Source of the DNA: Rhodococcus oxybenzonivorans
GTDB taxonomy: Bacteria; Actinomycetota; Actinomycetes; Mycobacteriales; Mycobacteriaceae
Direction of reading: 5' to 3'
Assembly (NCBI RefSeq): GCF_003130705.1
Contig: NZ_CP021354.1
Coordinates: 4,588,001 to 4,652,000 of the forward strand
DNA: 64,000 nucleotides
Part shown: in pieces, positions 1 to 8,327 of the stretch
How the letters are laid out: each line of letters begins with the position of its first letter
Position numbering within the stretch: the first letter of the stretch is position 1
Notes under the pieces: model-generated
What the model was told of the DNA's origin: nothing
The model's input: the letters and a program-made list of their open reading frames with translations, nothing else
The model's database searches: none
Translations under genes and position numbers: made by a program

Positions 1-24
1 GGTCGACAGCGCGGTATCGGTCAT
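1..24 (-). CDS. 5' end of an unidentified gene, cut by the window edge
   Basis: The first eight codons (M-T-D-T-A-L-S-T) are read on the minus strand from an ATG at 24-22. A GAAAGAG Shine-Dalgarno-like stretch lies just upstream, inside the end of the SnoaL-like gene. The gene therefore follows the SnoaL-like gene in the same direction, 3 bases after its stop. Too little is visible to name a product. Confidence 0.5.
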
Positions 25-27
25 GGG

Positions 28-402
28 TCAGTCTCTTTCGGAGGTCAGGGCGGTTGGCAGTAGCGAGAATTCGGAATCGAAAGACACCTGATAGCGGTCG
101 ATCAGACCATCAGGGCCGATGTGCATCACGCCGACGAAGAATCCCGTTGTGACGCCGTCATCGGTGACCGAACCGTGGGCGAACTGCAGATCATCCGCAA
201 TCGCAACCCGCTGGATGTGGTGCTTGCGCTCCACCGGGGGACGCCCCTGGAGGTAACCGAGCATGACCTCGCGCCCCTTGCCGTGCTTGATGCCGGTGGG
301 TAGCACCATGGCGAACTCGACGTCCGGTGCCAGCATCGCGACGGCGTTTTCGATGTGCCCGCTGTCGACGGCGGCATAGTATTTCTCGATGTCACAGCTC
401 AT
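28..402 (-). CDS. SnoaL-like / NTF2-fold protein
   Basis: This 124-residue protein has the size and pattern of a nuclear transport factor 2-like (SnoaL) domain. An N-terminal helix (IEKYYAAVDSGHIENAVAML) leads to the typical LAPDVEFAMVLPTG strand, and the C-terminal half is beta-rich and ends in a polar tail. Family members are small cone-shaped isomerases, dehydratases or ligand-binding proteins, often found in steroid, terpenoid or aromatic catabolism. It is divergent from the acyl-CoA dehydrogenase at 497. Its start codon abuts one of the 18-bp palindromes, so it probably belongs to the same regulon, perhaps on a near-leaderless transcript. Substrate unknown. Confidence 0.75.
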   Translation of the reverse strand: MSCDIEKYYAAVDSGHIENAVAMLAPDVEFAMVLPTGIKHGKGREVMLGYLQGRPPVERKHHIQRVAIADDLQFAHGSVTDDGVTTGFFVGVMHIGPDGLIDRYQVSFDSEFSLLPTALTSERD

Positions 403-419
403 GAAATGAACTTAGTTCG
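402..419. promoter_or_regulatory. Palindromic operator, copy 1
   Basis: TGAAATGAACTTAGTTCG matches the shared consensus TGAACTGAATTCAGTTCA at 14 of 18 positions. It touches the first base of the SnoaL-like gene's start codon, so a bound regulator would cover the translation start region. The name operator is inferred from recurrence at nine places. Confidence 0.6.
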
Positions 420-472
420 GGAAACCCCTTCTTGTCGAGAGTTCGCCAGGTTAGTGTGGCTTCAAACCAAAC

Positions 473-490
473 TGAAGTCACGTCAATTGG
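473..490. promoter_or_regulatory. Palindromic operator, copy 2 (weak)
   Basis: TGAAGTCACGTCAATTGG matches the consensus at 11 of 18 positions and is the weakest copy. It lies directly before the GGAG ribosome-binding site of the acyl-CoA dehydrogenase at 497. Its position supports it more than its sequence does. Confidence 0.4.
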
Positions 491-496
491 AGCGTC

Positions 497-1636
497 ATGC
501 CCATCACCACCGCCATTGAGGCGCCCTGGCCTCGCTCGGAACCGTCCACACTGACCCCAGGCGTCGAGCAGACACAGCTTCGCGATGCGATTCGCGGCCT
601 GCTCAACAGATGGAGCGGCATCGAGCAGGTCCGCGCCGCAGCCGAGACCGTGGTCGGTTACTCACCCGACCTCTGGCGACGACTGGTCGAGGACATGTCG
701 ATCACCGCGCTCGCCGTACCCGAAGACCGCGGCGGCCTGGGGTACGGCATGGTGGAGTTCGGGATCATCCTCGAGGAATGCGGTCGCAACCTGGTCTGCG
801 AGCCCGTCTACACCTCGGCAGTCGTGGGCATGTCCGCTCTGCTCTCGGCAACCGCCGATGACATCTCCGACCTGCTCGGCAACGTCCTCGAGGGCACAAC
901 AATTGCCACTGCGACCTCACTGACACCGGAGACCGACGACGTCCACGCCAGCGAGGCCGGCAACGCGTGGACTCTCACCGGTATGGCGACCCACGTACTC
1001 GGTGGCGCCGGCGCCGATGTGGTCATCGTCTCCGCGAACACCACCTCCGGGCGTCGCTTGTTCGCCACGACTGCAGGCGATCACCTTGTGCCGTCCGAAC
1101 GCGAGGTCATCGACCGGACCAGACGACAAGCGGATTTGACGTTGCGGCAGGCACCCGCGCTCGCACTGACCACCGCGGCCGACCACGACGAGATCTGCAC
1201 ACAGCTGCGGGATGTCGCGACGCTCGCGCTGGCTTGCGAGAACACCGGCATCGTCGACGCGCTGCTCGAGATGACCGTGCAGTACGTCCAGACCCGGCAC
1301 CAGTTCGGCCGACCGATCGGATCATTTCAGGCAGTCAAGCATCGCCTCGCCGATGTCCTGATCGAGCTCGAGCGAGCGCGCTCGGCCTGTCGTTACGCCG
1401 CAGCCGTCTACGACGAGGACCCAGCCGCCGCCCGCCTGGCCATTGCTGTGGCCGGATCAGTCTGTACAGACGCCGCCATCCACGCGGCCGCCGAAACCGT
1501 CCAACTCCACGGTGGTGTCGGCTTCACGTGGGAGCACCCCGCCCACTCCTATTTCCGTCGCGCAATGGGAAACGAAGCTCTACAGGGTGATTCACGGGTG
1601 CACCGCGCCCGGATCGCATCCCTTCTCGGAATCTGA
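497..1636 (+). CDS. Acyl-CoA dehydrogenase (FadE-like)
   Basis: This 379-residue protein is a short FAD-dependent acyl-CoA dehydrogenase. Visible hallmarks are GGLGYGMVEFGIILEECGR in the N-terminal helical domain, RHQFGRPIGSFQAVKHRLAD near the C-terminal domain, and the signature HGGVGFTWEHPAHSYFRRA near the end. Short FadEs of this type often act as heteromeric partners on bulky CoA thioesters, as in steroid side-chain breakdown. The ATG follows a GGAG ribosome-binding site at 4-base spacing. It leads a long same-direction catabolic run and probably performs one alpha,beta-dehydrogenation. Whether it needs a partner cannot be seen. Confidence 0.9.
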   Translation: MPITTAIEAPWPRSEPSTLTPGVEQTQLRDAIRGLLNRWSGIEQVRAAAETVVGYSPDLWRRLVEDMSITALAVPEDRGGLGYGMVEFGIILEECGRNLVCEPVYTSAVVGMSALLSATADDISDLLGNVLEGTTIATATSLTPETDDVHASEAGNAWTLTGMATHVLGGAGADVVIVSANTTSGRRLFATTAGDHLVPSEREVIDRTRRQADLTLRQAPALALTTAADHDEICTQLRDVATLALACENTGIVDALLEMTVQYVQTRHQFGRPIGSFQAVKHRLADVLIELERARSACRYAAAVYDEDPAAARLAIAVAGSVCTDAAIHAAAETVQLHGGVGFTWEHPAHSYFRRAMGNEALQGDSRVHRARIASLLGI

Positions 1637-1646
1637 ACTCAGTTCA
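1629..1646. promoter_or_regulatory. Palindromic operator, copy 3
   Basis: GAATCTGAACTCAGTTCA matches the consensus at 14 of 18 positions and contains a perfect CTGAACT-C-AGTTCAG palindrome. It overlaps the stop codon of the preceding dehydrogenase and lies about 80 bases before the enoyl-CoA hydratase gene. Confidence 0.6.
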
Positions 1647-1684
1647 GGTCAAGTATTGACGCGGATCACGCTGATGGTCAATAC

Positions 1685-1702
1685 TGAAGTGAATCCAGTT
1701 CA
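1685..1702. promoter_or_regulatory. Palindromic operator, copy 4 (strong)
   Basis: TGAAGTGAATCCAGTTCA matches the consensus at 16 of 18 positions. With copy 3 it forms a tandem pair 56 bases apart upstream of the enoyl-CoA hydratase gene, suggesting a second regulated promoter inside the run. Confidence 0.7.
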
Positions 1703-1728
1703 ATTTCAAAGATCGACAGAAAGGCTCA

Positions 1729-2520
1729 ATGATGATCGACACCGACCACATCCTGTTGGAGAAAGACGGCGACGTCGCCCGCGTCTGGCTGAACCGGCCG
1801 CACAAGAAGAACGCCGTCACCCCCGAACTGCTGCACCGTCTCGACGAGATCATCGTCGAGGTCGACAACGACCCGAACCTCAAGGTCCTGGTTCTGCGCG
1901 GCGTCAACAACACCTTCTGCTCCGGCTTCGACCTCGACATCCTGCTCTCGGATTACGTCGGCAGCACCAACGCGATGGACGTCGCCGTGCTCTCGGCCAA
2001 GGTCTGTGACCGTTTGTACTCGATGAACACCCCGTCGGTGGCAGTCCTCGAAGGTTACGTGACCGCCGGTGGCTTCGAGCTGATGATCTCGTGCGACTTT
2101 GCAGTCGCCGCGGACGATGCCAAGATCGGCGACTTCCACATCCGTCGCGCACTGTTCGGTGGAGCCGGCCCCATCTATCGCCTGCCCCGCATGATCGGCA
2201 TCCGCAAGACCAAGGAGCTGATGCTGACCGGCAAGCTGCTCTCGGGCAAAGAGGCCGACGCCTTCGACCTGATCAACGCCTCGGCTCCCGCCGAAGAGCT
2301 CGATCAGCTGGTCGAGGATTTCATCGCACCGCTGGTGGACAAGAGCCCGTTCATGATGAAGCTCACCAAGATGACCATCGACCGCGGCCTCGACGCCGAC
2401 ATCCAGTCGCTCATGGTGATGGAGCACCTCGCAGTGGGCAACGCCCTGCAGTCCGAAGACGGCCGCGAGGGCGTCACTGCATTCCTCGAAAAGCGCGAGC
2501 CGAAGTGGGTCGGTCGCTGA
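1729..2520 (+). CDS. Enoyl-CoA hydratase/isomerase family protein
   Basis: This 263-residue crotonase-fold protein would hydrate or isomerise an enoyl-CoA. The oxyanion-hole motifs are visible: NTFCSGFDLDIL in the first half and GYVTAGGFELMISCDFAVA with the usual glycine pair in the second. The LPRMIGIRKTKELMLTGKLL helix and the trimer-forming C-terminal helices follow. The usual catalytic glutamates are not obvious, so the exact reaction (hydratase, isomerase or hydrolase) is open. A paired ATG-ATG start follows AAAGG. Two palindromic operators precede the gene. Confidence 0.9.
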   Translation: MMIDTDHILLEKDGDVARVWLNRPHKKNAVTPELLHRLDEIIVEVDNDPNLKVLVLRGVNNTFCSGFDLDILLSDYVGSTNAMDVAVLSAKVCDRLYSMNTPSVAVLEGYVTAGGFELMISCDFAVAADDAKIGDFHIRRALFGGAGPIYRLPRMIGIRKTKELMLTGKLLSGKEADAFDLINASAPAEELDQLVEDFIAPLVDKSPFMMKLTKMTIDRGLDADIQSLMVMEHLAVGNALQSEDGREGVTAFLEKREPKWVGR

Positions 2521-2557
2521 TCTGTCGGCACTAGATCTTCAACTTGAAGGGACAGAC

Positions 2558-2935
2558 ATGGAAGAGTCGTCGGCCGTGGTCCTCCGCGGCAGCAGGTGCT
2601 CGCAATGTGGCACCGTTGCATTCCCGGAATCCACGATGTGCAGCAAGTGCGTCACCCCGACCGCGGATCCGCTGACTCTCAGCACGGAGGGTGTTGTGTG
2701 GGCCTACACGATCCAACGCTTTGCTCCCAAGTCGCCGCCGTATGTCCCTCCCGCAGAGAGCTTCTCTCCCTATGCAGTGGGCTACGTCGAACTCCCTGAA
2801 GGCATCAAGGTCGAGGCAATCCTCGACTGCGATCATTTCGATGAACTGGACCGGGCACCGGTGAGCTTGGTTGCCATCTCACCGGTGCCCCGGTTCGCGG
2901 TCGGACGTTTCACCACGCAAGGGGCCTCCCAATGA
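2558..2935 (+). CDS. DUF35 / Zn-ribbon OB-fold protein, partner of the Ltp-type thiolase
   Basis: This 125-residue protein has an N-terminal zinc ribbon (CSQCGT and CSKC, two CxxC pairs) followed by an OB-fold with PYAVGYVELPEGIKVEAIL. DUF35 proteins bind acyl-CoA and form obligate complexes with lipid-transfer-type thiolases. In steroid side-chain degradation such pairs perform a retro-aldol C-C cleavage. The gene overlaps the following thiolase by four bases (ATGA), which fits stoichiometric translation of the two subunits. The ATG has a GAAGGGA ribosome-binding site. Confidence 0.9.
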   Translation: MEESSAVVLRGSRCSQCGTVAFPESTMCSKCVTPTADPLTLSTEGVVWAYTIQRFAPKSPPYVPPAESFSPYAVGYVELPEGIKVEAILDCDHFDELDRAPVSLVAISPVPRFAVGRFTTQGASQ

Positions 2936-4083
2936 CACAGCCCGTTTCCATCGTCGGCGCCGGACTCTCGAAGTTCGGAAGGCAACCCGGCGTCACCGGA
3001 CGCGAGATGGCGGTCACCGCAATAAACAATGCGCTCGCCGATGCCGGACTGTCGTGGCCCGATGTGCAAGTCGCATTCGGCGGCAGCGACGGATCCGGTC
3101 TGGCCGACACGCTGGTCGCCGAATTAGGATTCACCGGAATACCTTTCACCAATGTCAAGAACGGTTGCGCCACCGGCGGTAGTGCACTGTTCTCCGCGGT
3201 CAATGCCGTCCGGGCAGGTGCCGCCGACATCGCACTCGCCGTCGGATTCGACAAACACCCCCGCGGCGCCTTCAACGCCCGTCCGGAAGAGTGGGGCCTG
3301 CCCGAAGGTTACGGCGATGCCGGCCTGATGGTCACCACCCAGTTCTTCGGCGCCAAGATCTCGCGTTATATGCGCCTGTACGACATCTCTGCCGATACCT
3401 TGGCCCGGGTCGCCGAAAAGGCGTACCGCAACGGCTCTCTCAATCCCAATGCATGGCGGCAGGAACCGATGTCGGCCGAGGCCATCGCCACCGCCGACAT
3501 GGTCAACGATCCGCTGACGCGTTACATGTTCTGCTCGCCGGGTGAAGGTGCCGCCGCGATCGTGGTTGCCAGCCCCGAGGCGCTCGAGCGCATCGATCGC
3601 ACACCCATCCATCTGCGAGCGATCAGCCATCGCACCAGGCGCTTCGGTTCATTCGAGGTCTTCAGTCCCGCCATCCAGGGCAGTGGAGAACCGACCAGCG
3701 TCAGCGCCGACGCAGCCCGCGCCGCGTTCGAACAGGCCGGTCTGGCACCGTCTGACGTCGACGTGGCCCAGCTACAGGACACCGAGAGCGGCGCCGAGAT
3801 CATGCACATGGCCGAATGCGGCTTCTGCGAGCCCGGCGAGCAAGAAGAGATGATCGCCCGTGGTGACACCGAGATCGGTGGCTGGATCCCGATCAACACC
3901 GACGGCGGATGCATCGCCAACGGTGAACCGATCGGTGCGTCGGGTTTGCGGCAGGTCCACGAGATCGTCACCCAACTGCGTGGTGAGGCTGGCGACCGTC
4001 AGGTGCGAGGCACTCCCCAAGTCGGTTTCACACACGTGTACGGCGCACCGGGCATCAGTGCCTGCACCGTTCTGACAGTTTGA
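2932..4083 (+). CDS. Lipid-transfer-protein-type thiolase (Ltp/SCP-X-like), probable retro-aldolase
   Basis: This 383-residue thiolase-fold protein carries NGCATGGSA with a cysteine at residue 79, plus C-terminal NTDGGCIANGEPIGASGL and GAPGISACTVL motifs. The nearest family is the non-decarboxylating Ltp group rather than classical degradative thiolases. Proteins of this group paired with DUF35 cleave beta-hydroxyacyl-CoA by retro-aldol chemistry instead of using free CoA. Coupling to the DUF35 gene by ATGA supports that reading. The alternative is ordinary thiolysis of a 3-ketoacyl-CoA; sequence alone does not decide. Confidence 0.85.
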   Translation: MTQPVSIVGAGLSKFGRQPGVTGREMAVTAINNALADAGLSWPDVQVAFGGSDGSGLADTLVAELGFTGIPFTNVKNGCATGGSALFSAVNAVRAGAADIALAVGFDKHPRGAFNARPEEWGLPEGYGDAGLMVTTQFFGAKISRYMRLYDISADTLARVAEKAYRNGSLNPNAWRQEPMSAEAIATADMVNDPLTRYMFCSPGEGAAAIVVASPEALERIDRTPIHLRAISHRTRRFGSFEVFSPAIQGSGEPTSVSADAARAAFEQAGLAPSDVDVAQLQDTESGAEIMHMAECGFCEPGEQEEMIARGDTEIGGWIPINTDGGCIANGEPIGASGLRQVHEIVTQLRGEAGDRQVRGTPQVGFTHVYGAPGISACTVLTV

Positions 4084-4140
4084 TTCGGCCGGATCCGACA
4101 TGACCGCGCCAGCTACGACTAGGGCACAGAGAGTAATTCA

Positions 4141-5349
4141 GTGACAGCACACACCCTCCCCGATCTCGCCACCTTCACCGATGAGGCAGTCGCATGGCTC
4201 CAGAGTGTGGCTCCGCCCCGCACCGAATCGGTCTGGGGCAGTGGTTCCGACTCGGTGGCGGTCTTCGAGAACTGGACCGCTGAGCAGGAGCGGGAGCACA
4301 CCGATGAGATCTCGCGCTACGAGAAGCTCAAGTTCGACTCCGGATTGGGTGCACTGAATTGGCCGACTGAATACGGGGGCCGCGATTTACCGTTGTCGTA
4401 CGTGCTCGCCTTCCGGCGGGCCGAAGAAGCCTTCGACATTCCCCGTCGCACCGAGATGTTCTCGGTGACACAGCAATTGGTAGCACCGACTATCGCGCAG
4501 TGGGGCACCGAGGACCAGAAGGCCCGTTACGTGCGTGCTCTACTGCGCACCGATCTCATCGCCTGCCAGCTGTTCTCCGAAACCGAGGCCGGCTCCGATC
4601 TCGCGGCCGTTCGCACCAAGGCAGTTCAGAAACCCAACGACAGATGGCAAATCGACGGCCACAAGGTCTGGACATCGGGCGCCTCGGTGTCCGATTTCGG
4701 TGTCGCGGTCTGCCGCACCGACCCGGCCGCCGCCAAACACGCCGGACTAACCGTCTTCCTGGTCCCGATGGACGCCAGCGGTGTCGCCATCCGACCCATC
4801 CGGCAGATGACCGGAGGCAGCTCGTTCAACGAGGTCTACCTCGACACCGTCACGCTCGATGACACCTACCGCCTCGGTCCGGTCGGCAAAGGCTGGCAAG
4901 TCGCGCTCACCGTACTTGCGGCCGAACGCCTCGACGGCGGCAATCTGGGCCTGGCCAACGCCGATCAGGCTGTGGCGCTGGCCCAGAACCTCGGTCGTGA
5001 ACTGAGCGAGATCGAGCGCGACAAGGTCGCCGACCTCGTCACCCGCAGCTACCTGCAGCGTGTCAGCAACATGCGGGTTGCGGGCGCCGTGGTGGCCGGT
5101 AACAATCCAGGCCCCGAGGCCTCACTCGGAAAGCTCCTGGCCACCGACACTATGGCCCGCACATCCGAGGTCGCCCGGCTGCTGCTCGGCCGCGACCTCA
5201 CCGCCGATCCCGGGCGGTGGGGATCCTTCGCCTGGAGTGAGCATGTTCTAGGCGCCCCCGGTTACAAAATCGCCGGCGGCACCGACGAGATCCAGCACAA
5301 TATCATCGCCGAGCGGGTGCTCGGACTACCGAGGGAGCCGCGACCATGA
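4141..5349 (+). CDS. Acyl-CoA dehydrogenase (FadE-like)
   Basis: This 402-residue protein is an FAD-dependent acyl-CoA dehydrogenase. It shows QLFSETEAGSDLAAVRTKA in the FAD/substrate region, MTGGSSFNEVYLDTV in the beta domain and the C-terminal signature GGTDEIQHNIIAERVLGL. The GTG start follows an AGAGAG stretch; the 57-base gap after the thiolase gene holds no other feature. Its stop overlaps the start of the kinase-like gene by four bases, so the two are translationally coupled. Together with the dehydrogenases at 497 and 6353 the run has three desaturation enzymes, implying several rounds or several substrates. Confidence 0.9.
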   Translation: MTAHTLPDLATFTDEAVAWLQSVAPPRTESVWGSGSDSVAVFENWTAEQEREHTDEISRYEKLKFDSGLGALNWPTEYGGRDLPLSYVLAFRRAEEAFDIPRRTEMFSVTQQLVAPTIAQWGTEDQKARYVRALLRTDLIACQLFSETEAGSDLAAVRTKAVQKPNDRWQIDGHKVWTSGASVSDFGVAVCRTDPAAAKHAGLTVFLVPMDASGVAIRPIRQMTGGSSFNEVYLDTVTLDDTYRLGPVGKGWQVALTVLAAERLDGGNLGLANADQAVALAQNLGRELSEIERDKVADLVTRSYLQRVSNMRVAGAVVAGNNPGPEASLGKLLATDTMARTSEVARLLLGRDLTADPGRWGSFAWSEHVLGAPGYKIAGGTDEIQHNIIAERVLGLPREPRP

Positions 5350-6323
5350 CCGGCCCGAATGTCACAATTAGCTCAGATCTGAAATCCAGGGTTGCACAGC
5401 GCCTACAGTCCGAGTGCGGGCTCACCATGACCGATTTCCAGGTGCTGCCCGGCGGACACTCCGGTCTCACCTATCGCGTCAGTACCAGCGGGCCCGACGT
5501 GGTTATCAAGGCAGTTCCCGAAGGCCAACGCTCGATCGGCCGGCATGACATGCTGCGGCAGGCCACAATTTTGCAGGCACTCGAGCACACCGACGTTCCC
5601 GTACCCCACATCCTCACCGTCGACGAGCAGGAACCCGCGTGGTTCGCGATGGAGTTCGTCGCCGGTGAATCACTGGAACCGGTACTCGACGATCCCCCCG
5701 TCGAGCCGACGCTTGCTGCCGCGCGTATGCGTCGTGCTGCCGAAGTGCTCCCGCTCTTGCATGCGGTCGACCTCGCATCGATACCGGGGATCTCCGAACC
5801 TCTCTCCCCCGAAAAAGAACTGTCGCGATGGGCGAAGACGCTGGGCGCGGTGCCTCCCGAGCTCGTGGTCGGCGGTGACACACTGCTCGCCCTCCTCGAA
5901 GCCGATATACCCGAGCCCATCACCCCCACCCTGGTGCACGGTGACTATCGTCTCGGCAACATCCTGTCCCAGGGCCTCGAATCGGTCGCCCTGATCGACT
6001 GGGAGATCTGGAGTACCGGTGATCCACGCGTCGAACTCGGCTGGTTTCTCGTCTTCGCGGACGGCAGCAACTTTCCCGGCGTGGGACGAGAGGTGCCTGG
6101 GCTGCCCACCGAAGACGAACTCGTCGCGCTCTACACCGGGGGATCCTCGAATCTGCCCGACCAGAAGTGGTTCAACGCACTGGGTCGGCTGAAGATGGCC
6201 GCCATCATGGGCCACAACCTGCGTCGCCATCGCGAGGGTCGCCATCACGACCCAGATCAAGAGAAACTCCCGGCCACGATCAATCGGTTGATCGAGACGG
6301 GCACCGCCCTGCTACGTCCGTAG
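5346..6323 (+). CDS. APH-fold phosphotransferase, ACAD10/11 kinase-like
   Basis: This 325-residue aminoglycoside-phosphotransferase-fold kinase has the catalytic loop LVHGDYRLGNIL and the metal-binding LIDWEIWSTGDP motif. An N-terminal nucleotide-binding lobe (LPGGHSGLTYRVS, then VVIKAVP) precedes them. In animal ACAD10/ACAD11 and bacterial levulinate pathways, kinases of this family phosphorylate 4-hydroxyacyl-CoA so that a linked dehydrogenase-fold enzyme can eliminate the phosphate. Here it lies between two dehydrogenases and overlaps the upstream one (ATGA). A 4-hydroxyacyl-CoA kinase role is inferred from family and context; an antibiotic-resistance role is unlikely. Confidence 0.85.
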   Translation: MTGPNVTISSDLKSRVAQRLQSECGLTMTDFQVLPGGHSGLTYRVSTSGPDVVIKAVPEGQRSIGRHDMLRQATILQALEHTDVPVPHILTVDEQEPAWFAMEFVAGESLEPVLDDPPVEPTLAAARMRRAAEVLPLLHAVDLASIPGISEPLSPEKELSRWAKTLGAVPPELVVGGDTLLALLEADIPEPITPTLVHGDYRLGNILSQGLESVALIDWEIWSTGDPRVELGWFLVFADGSNFPGVGREVPGLPTEDELVALYTGGSSNLPDQKWFNALGRLKMAAIMGHNLRRHREGRHHDPDQEKLPATINRLIETGTALLRP

Positions 6324-6352
6324 ACGAGCACCTTCAAACCGCAGGAGTCATC

Positions 6353-7555
6353 GTGGATTTCGCCTATTCCCCTCGTACCGAGGAATTGAAGGACAAGCTC
6401 GAAACTTTCATGGCCGAGCATGTATACCCCGCCGAGGCGGTGTATGACGCACAGATCGCGGCCAACGAGAATCCGCACGAGCAGCCGCAGATCATGCGCG
6501 ATCTACAGAACATCGCTCGTGAGCGGGGTCTGTGGAATCTGTTCATGTGTCACGACAACCTGGGTGCTGGACTCACCAACCTCGAGTACGCACCACTGGC
6601 CGAGGTCGTCGGCCGGTCGATCATTGGCAACGAGGCCATCAACTGCTCGGCCCCCGACACCGGCAACATGGAGATCTTGGCCATGTTCGGCACCGAAGAG
6701 CAGAAGCAGCAGTGGCTCAAACCATTGCTGGACTGCAGCATTCGTTCTGCCTTTGCAATGACCGAGCCCTTCGTCGCCAGCTCGGACGCCACCAACATAA
6801 CCTCGACCATCACCCGTGACGGCGACGAGTACGTGCTCAACGGCCGGAAGTGGTACACCTCCGGGGTCCTGGACCCGGATTGCAAACTCATCATCTTCAT
6901 GGGCAAGTCCGATCCGGACGGCCCGACCTACCGTCAGCAGAGCATGATCCTGGTTCCAGCTGACGCACCCGGCATCGAGGTCCTACGCGATCTGCCGATG
7001 TTCGGATTCAAAGACCGCCTCGGACACGGCGAGGTTCAGTTCACCGACGTACGGGTGCCGGCTAGCAACATGCTGGGTGCCGAGGGTGACGGCTTCGCCA
7101 TCGCCCAGGGCCGTCTCGGTCCCGGCCGGATGCACTACGCGATGCGTGCGATCGGGATGGCCGAGCGCGCACTCGACATGATGTGCAAACGCTCGTTGGA
7201 GCGCATTGCCTTCGGTGGACCGCTGTCCGACCAGGGTGTCGTCCGTGAATGGATTGCTCGCAGCCGCATCGAGATCGACCAAATTCGTCTCCTCGTCCTC
7301 AAGTCGGCCTGGCTGATGGACACCAAGGGCAATGCCGCCGCCCGATCAGAAGTGGCCGCGATCAAAGTCTCCGCGATGGAAGTCGCGCACAACGTGGTCA
7401 ACCGCGCCGTCCAGACGTACGGCGCAGCAGGGGTCAGCGACGACACCATCCTCGCCCGCCTGCACGCCATCACCCGTGCCCTACAGATCGCCGACGGCCC
7501 GAACGAAGTGCACCTGCGGACCATCGCACGCCTGGAAGTGAAGAAGCACAAATGA
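6353..7555 (+). CDS. ACAD10/11-like acyl-CoA dehydrogenase
   Basis: This 400-residue protein resembles the dehydrogenase domain of ACAD10/11. Signs are VVREWIARSRIEIDQIRLLV, AVQTYGAAGVSDDTI and ITRALQIADGPNEVHLRTIA at the C terminus. The GTG at 6353 is chosen because AGGAG lies six bases before it; the open frame extends upstream into the kinase gene without a better start. In ACAD10/11 the kinase and dehydrogenase are one polypeptide; here they are neighbouring genes 29 bases apart. Likely job: conversion of a phosphorylated 4-hydroxyacyl-CoA to an enoyl-CoA. A plain dehydrogenase role is the alternative. Confidence 0.88.
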   Translation: MDFAYSPRTEELKDKLETFMAEHVYPAEAVYDAQIAANENPHEQPQIMRDLQNIARERGLWNLFMCHDNLGAGLTNLEYAPLAEVVGRSIIGNEAINCSAPDTGNMEILAMFGTEEQKQQWLKPLLDCSIRSAFAMTEPFVASSDATNITSTITRDGDEYVLNGRKWYTSGVLDPDCKLIIFMGKSDPDGPTYRQQSMILVPADAPGIEVLRDLPMFGFKDRLGHGEVQFTDVRVPASNMLGAEGDGFAIAQGRLGPGRMHYAMRAIGMAERALDMMCKRSLERIAFGGPLSDQGVVREWIARSRIEIDQIRLLVLKSAWLMDTKGNAAARSEVAAIKVSAMEVAHNVVNRAVQTYGAAGVSDDTILARLHAITRALQIADGPNEVHLRTIARLEVKKHK

Positions 7556-8310
7556 ACACAACAGATTTGACCGGCAAGGTCGCTCTTGTCACCGGCGCCA
7601 GCCGGGGCCTCGGTCTGGCCATCTCCCGCGGTCTCCTCGAAGTCGGCGCCACTGTGATCGTGTCGAGTCGCAAGATTGAAGCCTGTGAAAGTGCCGTTGC
7701 GGAATTGAATGAATCCGGCCCCGGCACCGCACACTCGTTTGCACTGCACGTCGGCAAGTGGGACAGCATCGAACCTGCCGTCGATTCGATCATCGAGCAG
7801 TTCGGAAGCATCGACATCGTCGTCAACAACGCAGGTATCGCACCGTTGGCGGAGAATCTGGCTTCGGTCTCCGAAGAACTGTGGGACAAGACCATCGAAG
7901 TCAACCTCAAGGGTCCGTTCCGCTTGATGGCCGTTGCCGGTGACCGCATGGCCGCCGCCGGCGGTGGATCGATCATCAACATCTCGAGCATCGGTGCCGA
8001 GCGCCCCAGCCCACCCGAGGCGATGTACGCCGCGGCCAAGAACGGACTCAACGCCCTCACCCGCGCATTCGCACAGGAGTACGGCCCCACCGTCCGTGTG
8101 AACTGCGTGATGCCCGGCGGTTTCGCCACCGACATGGCAGAGAACTGGGACGATGAGTTCATCGGCAAGATCGTCGACCGCCTGCCGGCAGGCCGCCTCG
8201 GGCTGCCCACCGAAATTGCCGGAATGGTAACCTACCTGGCCTCTGACGCTGCCGGTTACACCACCGGTGCCATCATCCCTGTTGATGGTGGACGAACCGC
8301 GGTCTACTGA
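7552..8310 (+). CDS. Short-chain dehydrogenase/reductase (SDR)
   Basis: This 252-residue classical SDR has the NAD(P)-binding TGASRGLG motif (residues 14-21), NNAG in the middle, and the catalytic Y159-x-x-x-K163 pair after NISSIG. The ATG overlaps the stop of the preceding gene (ATGA at 7552-7555), so the frame that extends much further upstream is not used. It would oxidise a hydroxyl or reduce a ketone on a pathway intermediate. It is followed immediately by a second SDR, suggesting two alcohol/ketone steps. Confidence 0.9.
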   Translation: MNTTDLTGKVALVTGASRGLGLAISRGLLEVGATVIVSSRKIEACESAVAELNESGPGTAHSFALHVGKWDSIEPAVDSIIEQFGSIDIVVNNAGIAPLAENLASVSEELWDKTIEVNLKGPFRLMAVAGDRMAAAGGGSIINISSIGAERPSPPEAMYAAAKNGLNALTRAFAQEYGPTVRVNCVMPGGFATDMAENWDDEFIGKIVDRLPAGRLGLPTEIAGMVTYLASDAAGYTTGAIIPVDGGRTAVY

Positions 8311-8327
8311 TGCCGACTGGAGAATTG

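Noticed and set aside
5346..6323. Aminoglycoside resistance kinase
   Set aside because: The fold is right, but coupling to acyl-CoA dehydrogenases and resemblance to the ACAD10/11 kinase half make a metabolic role far more likely.
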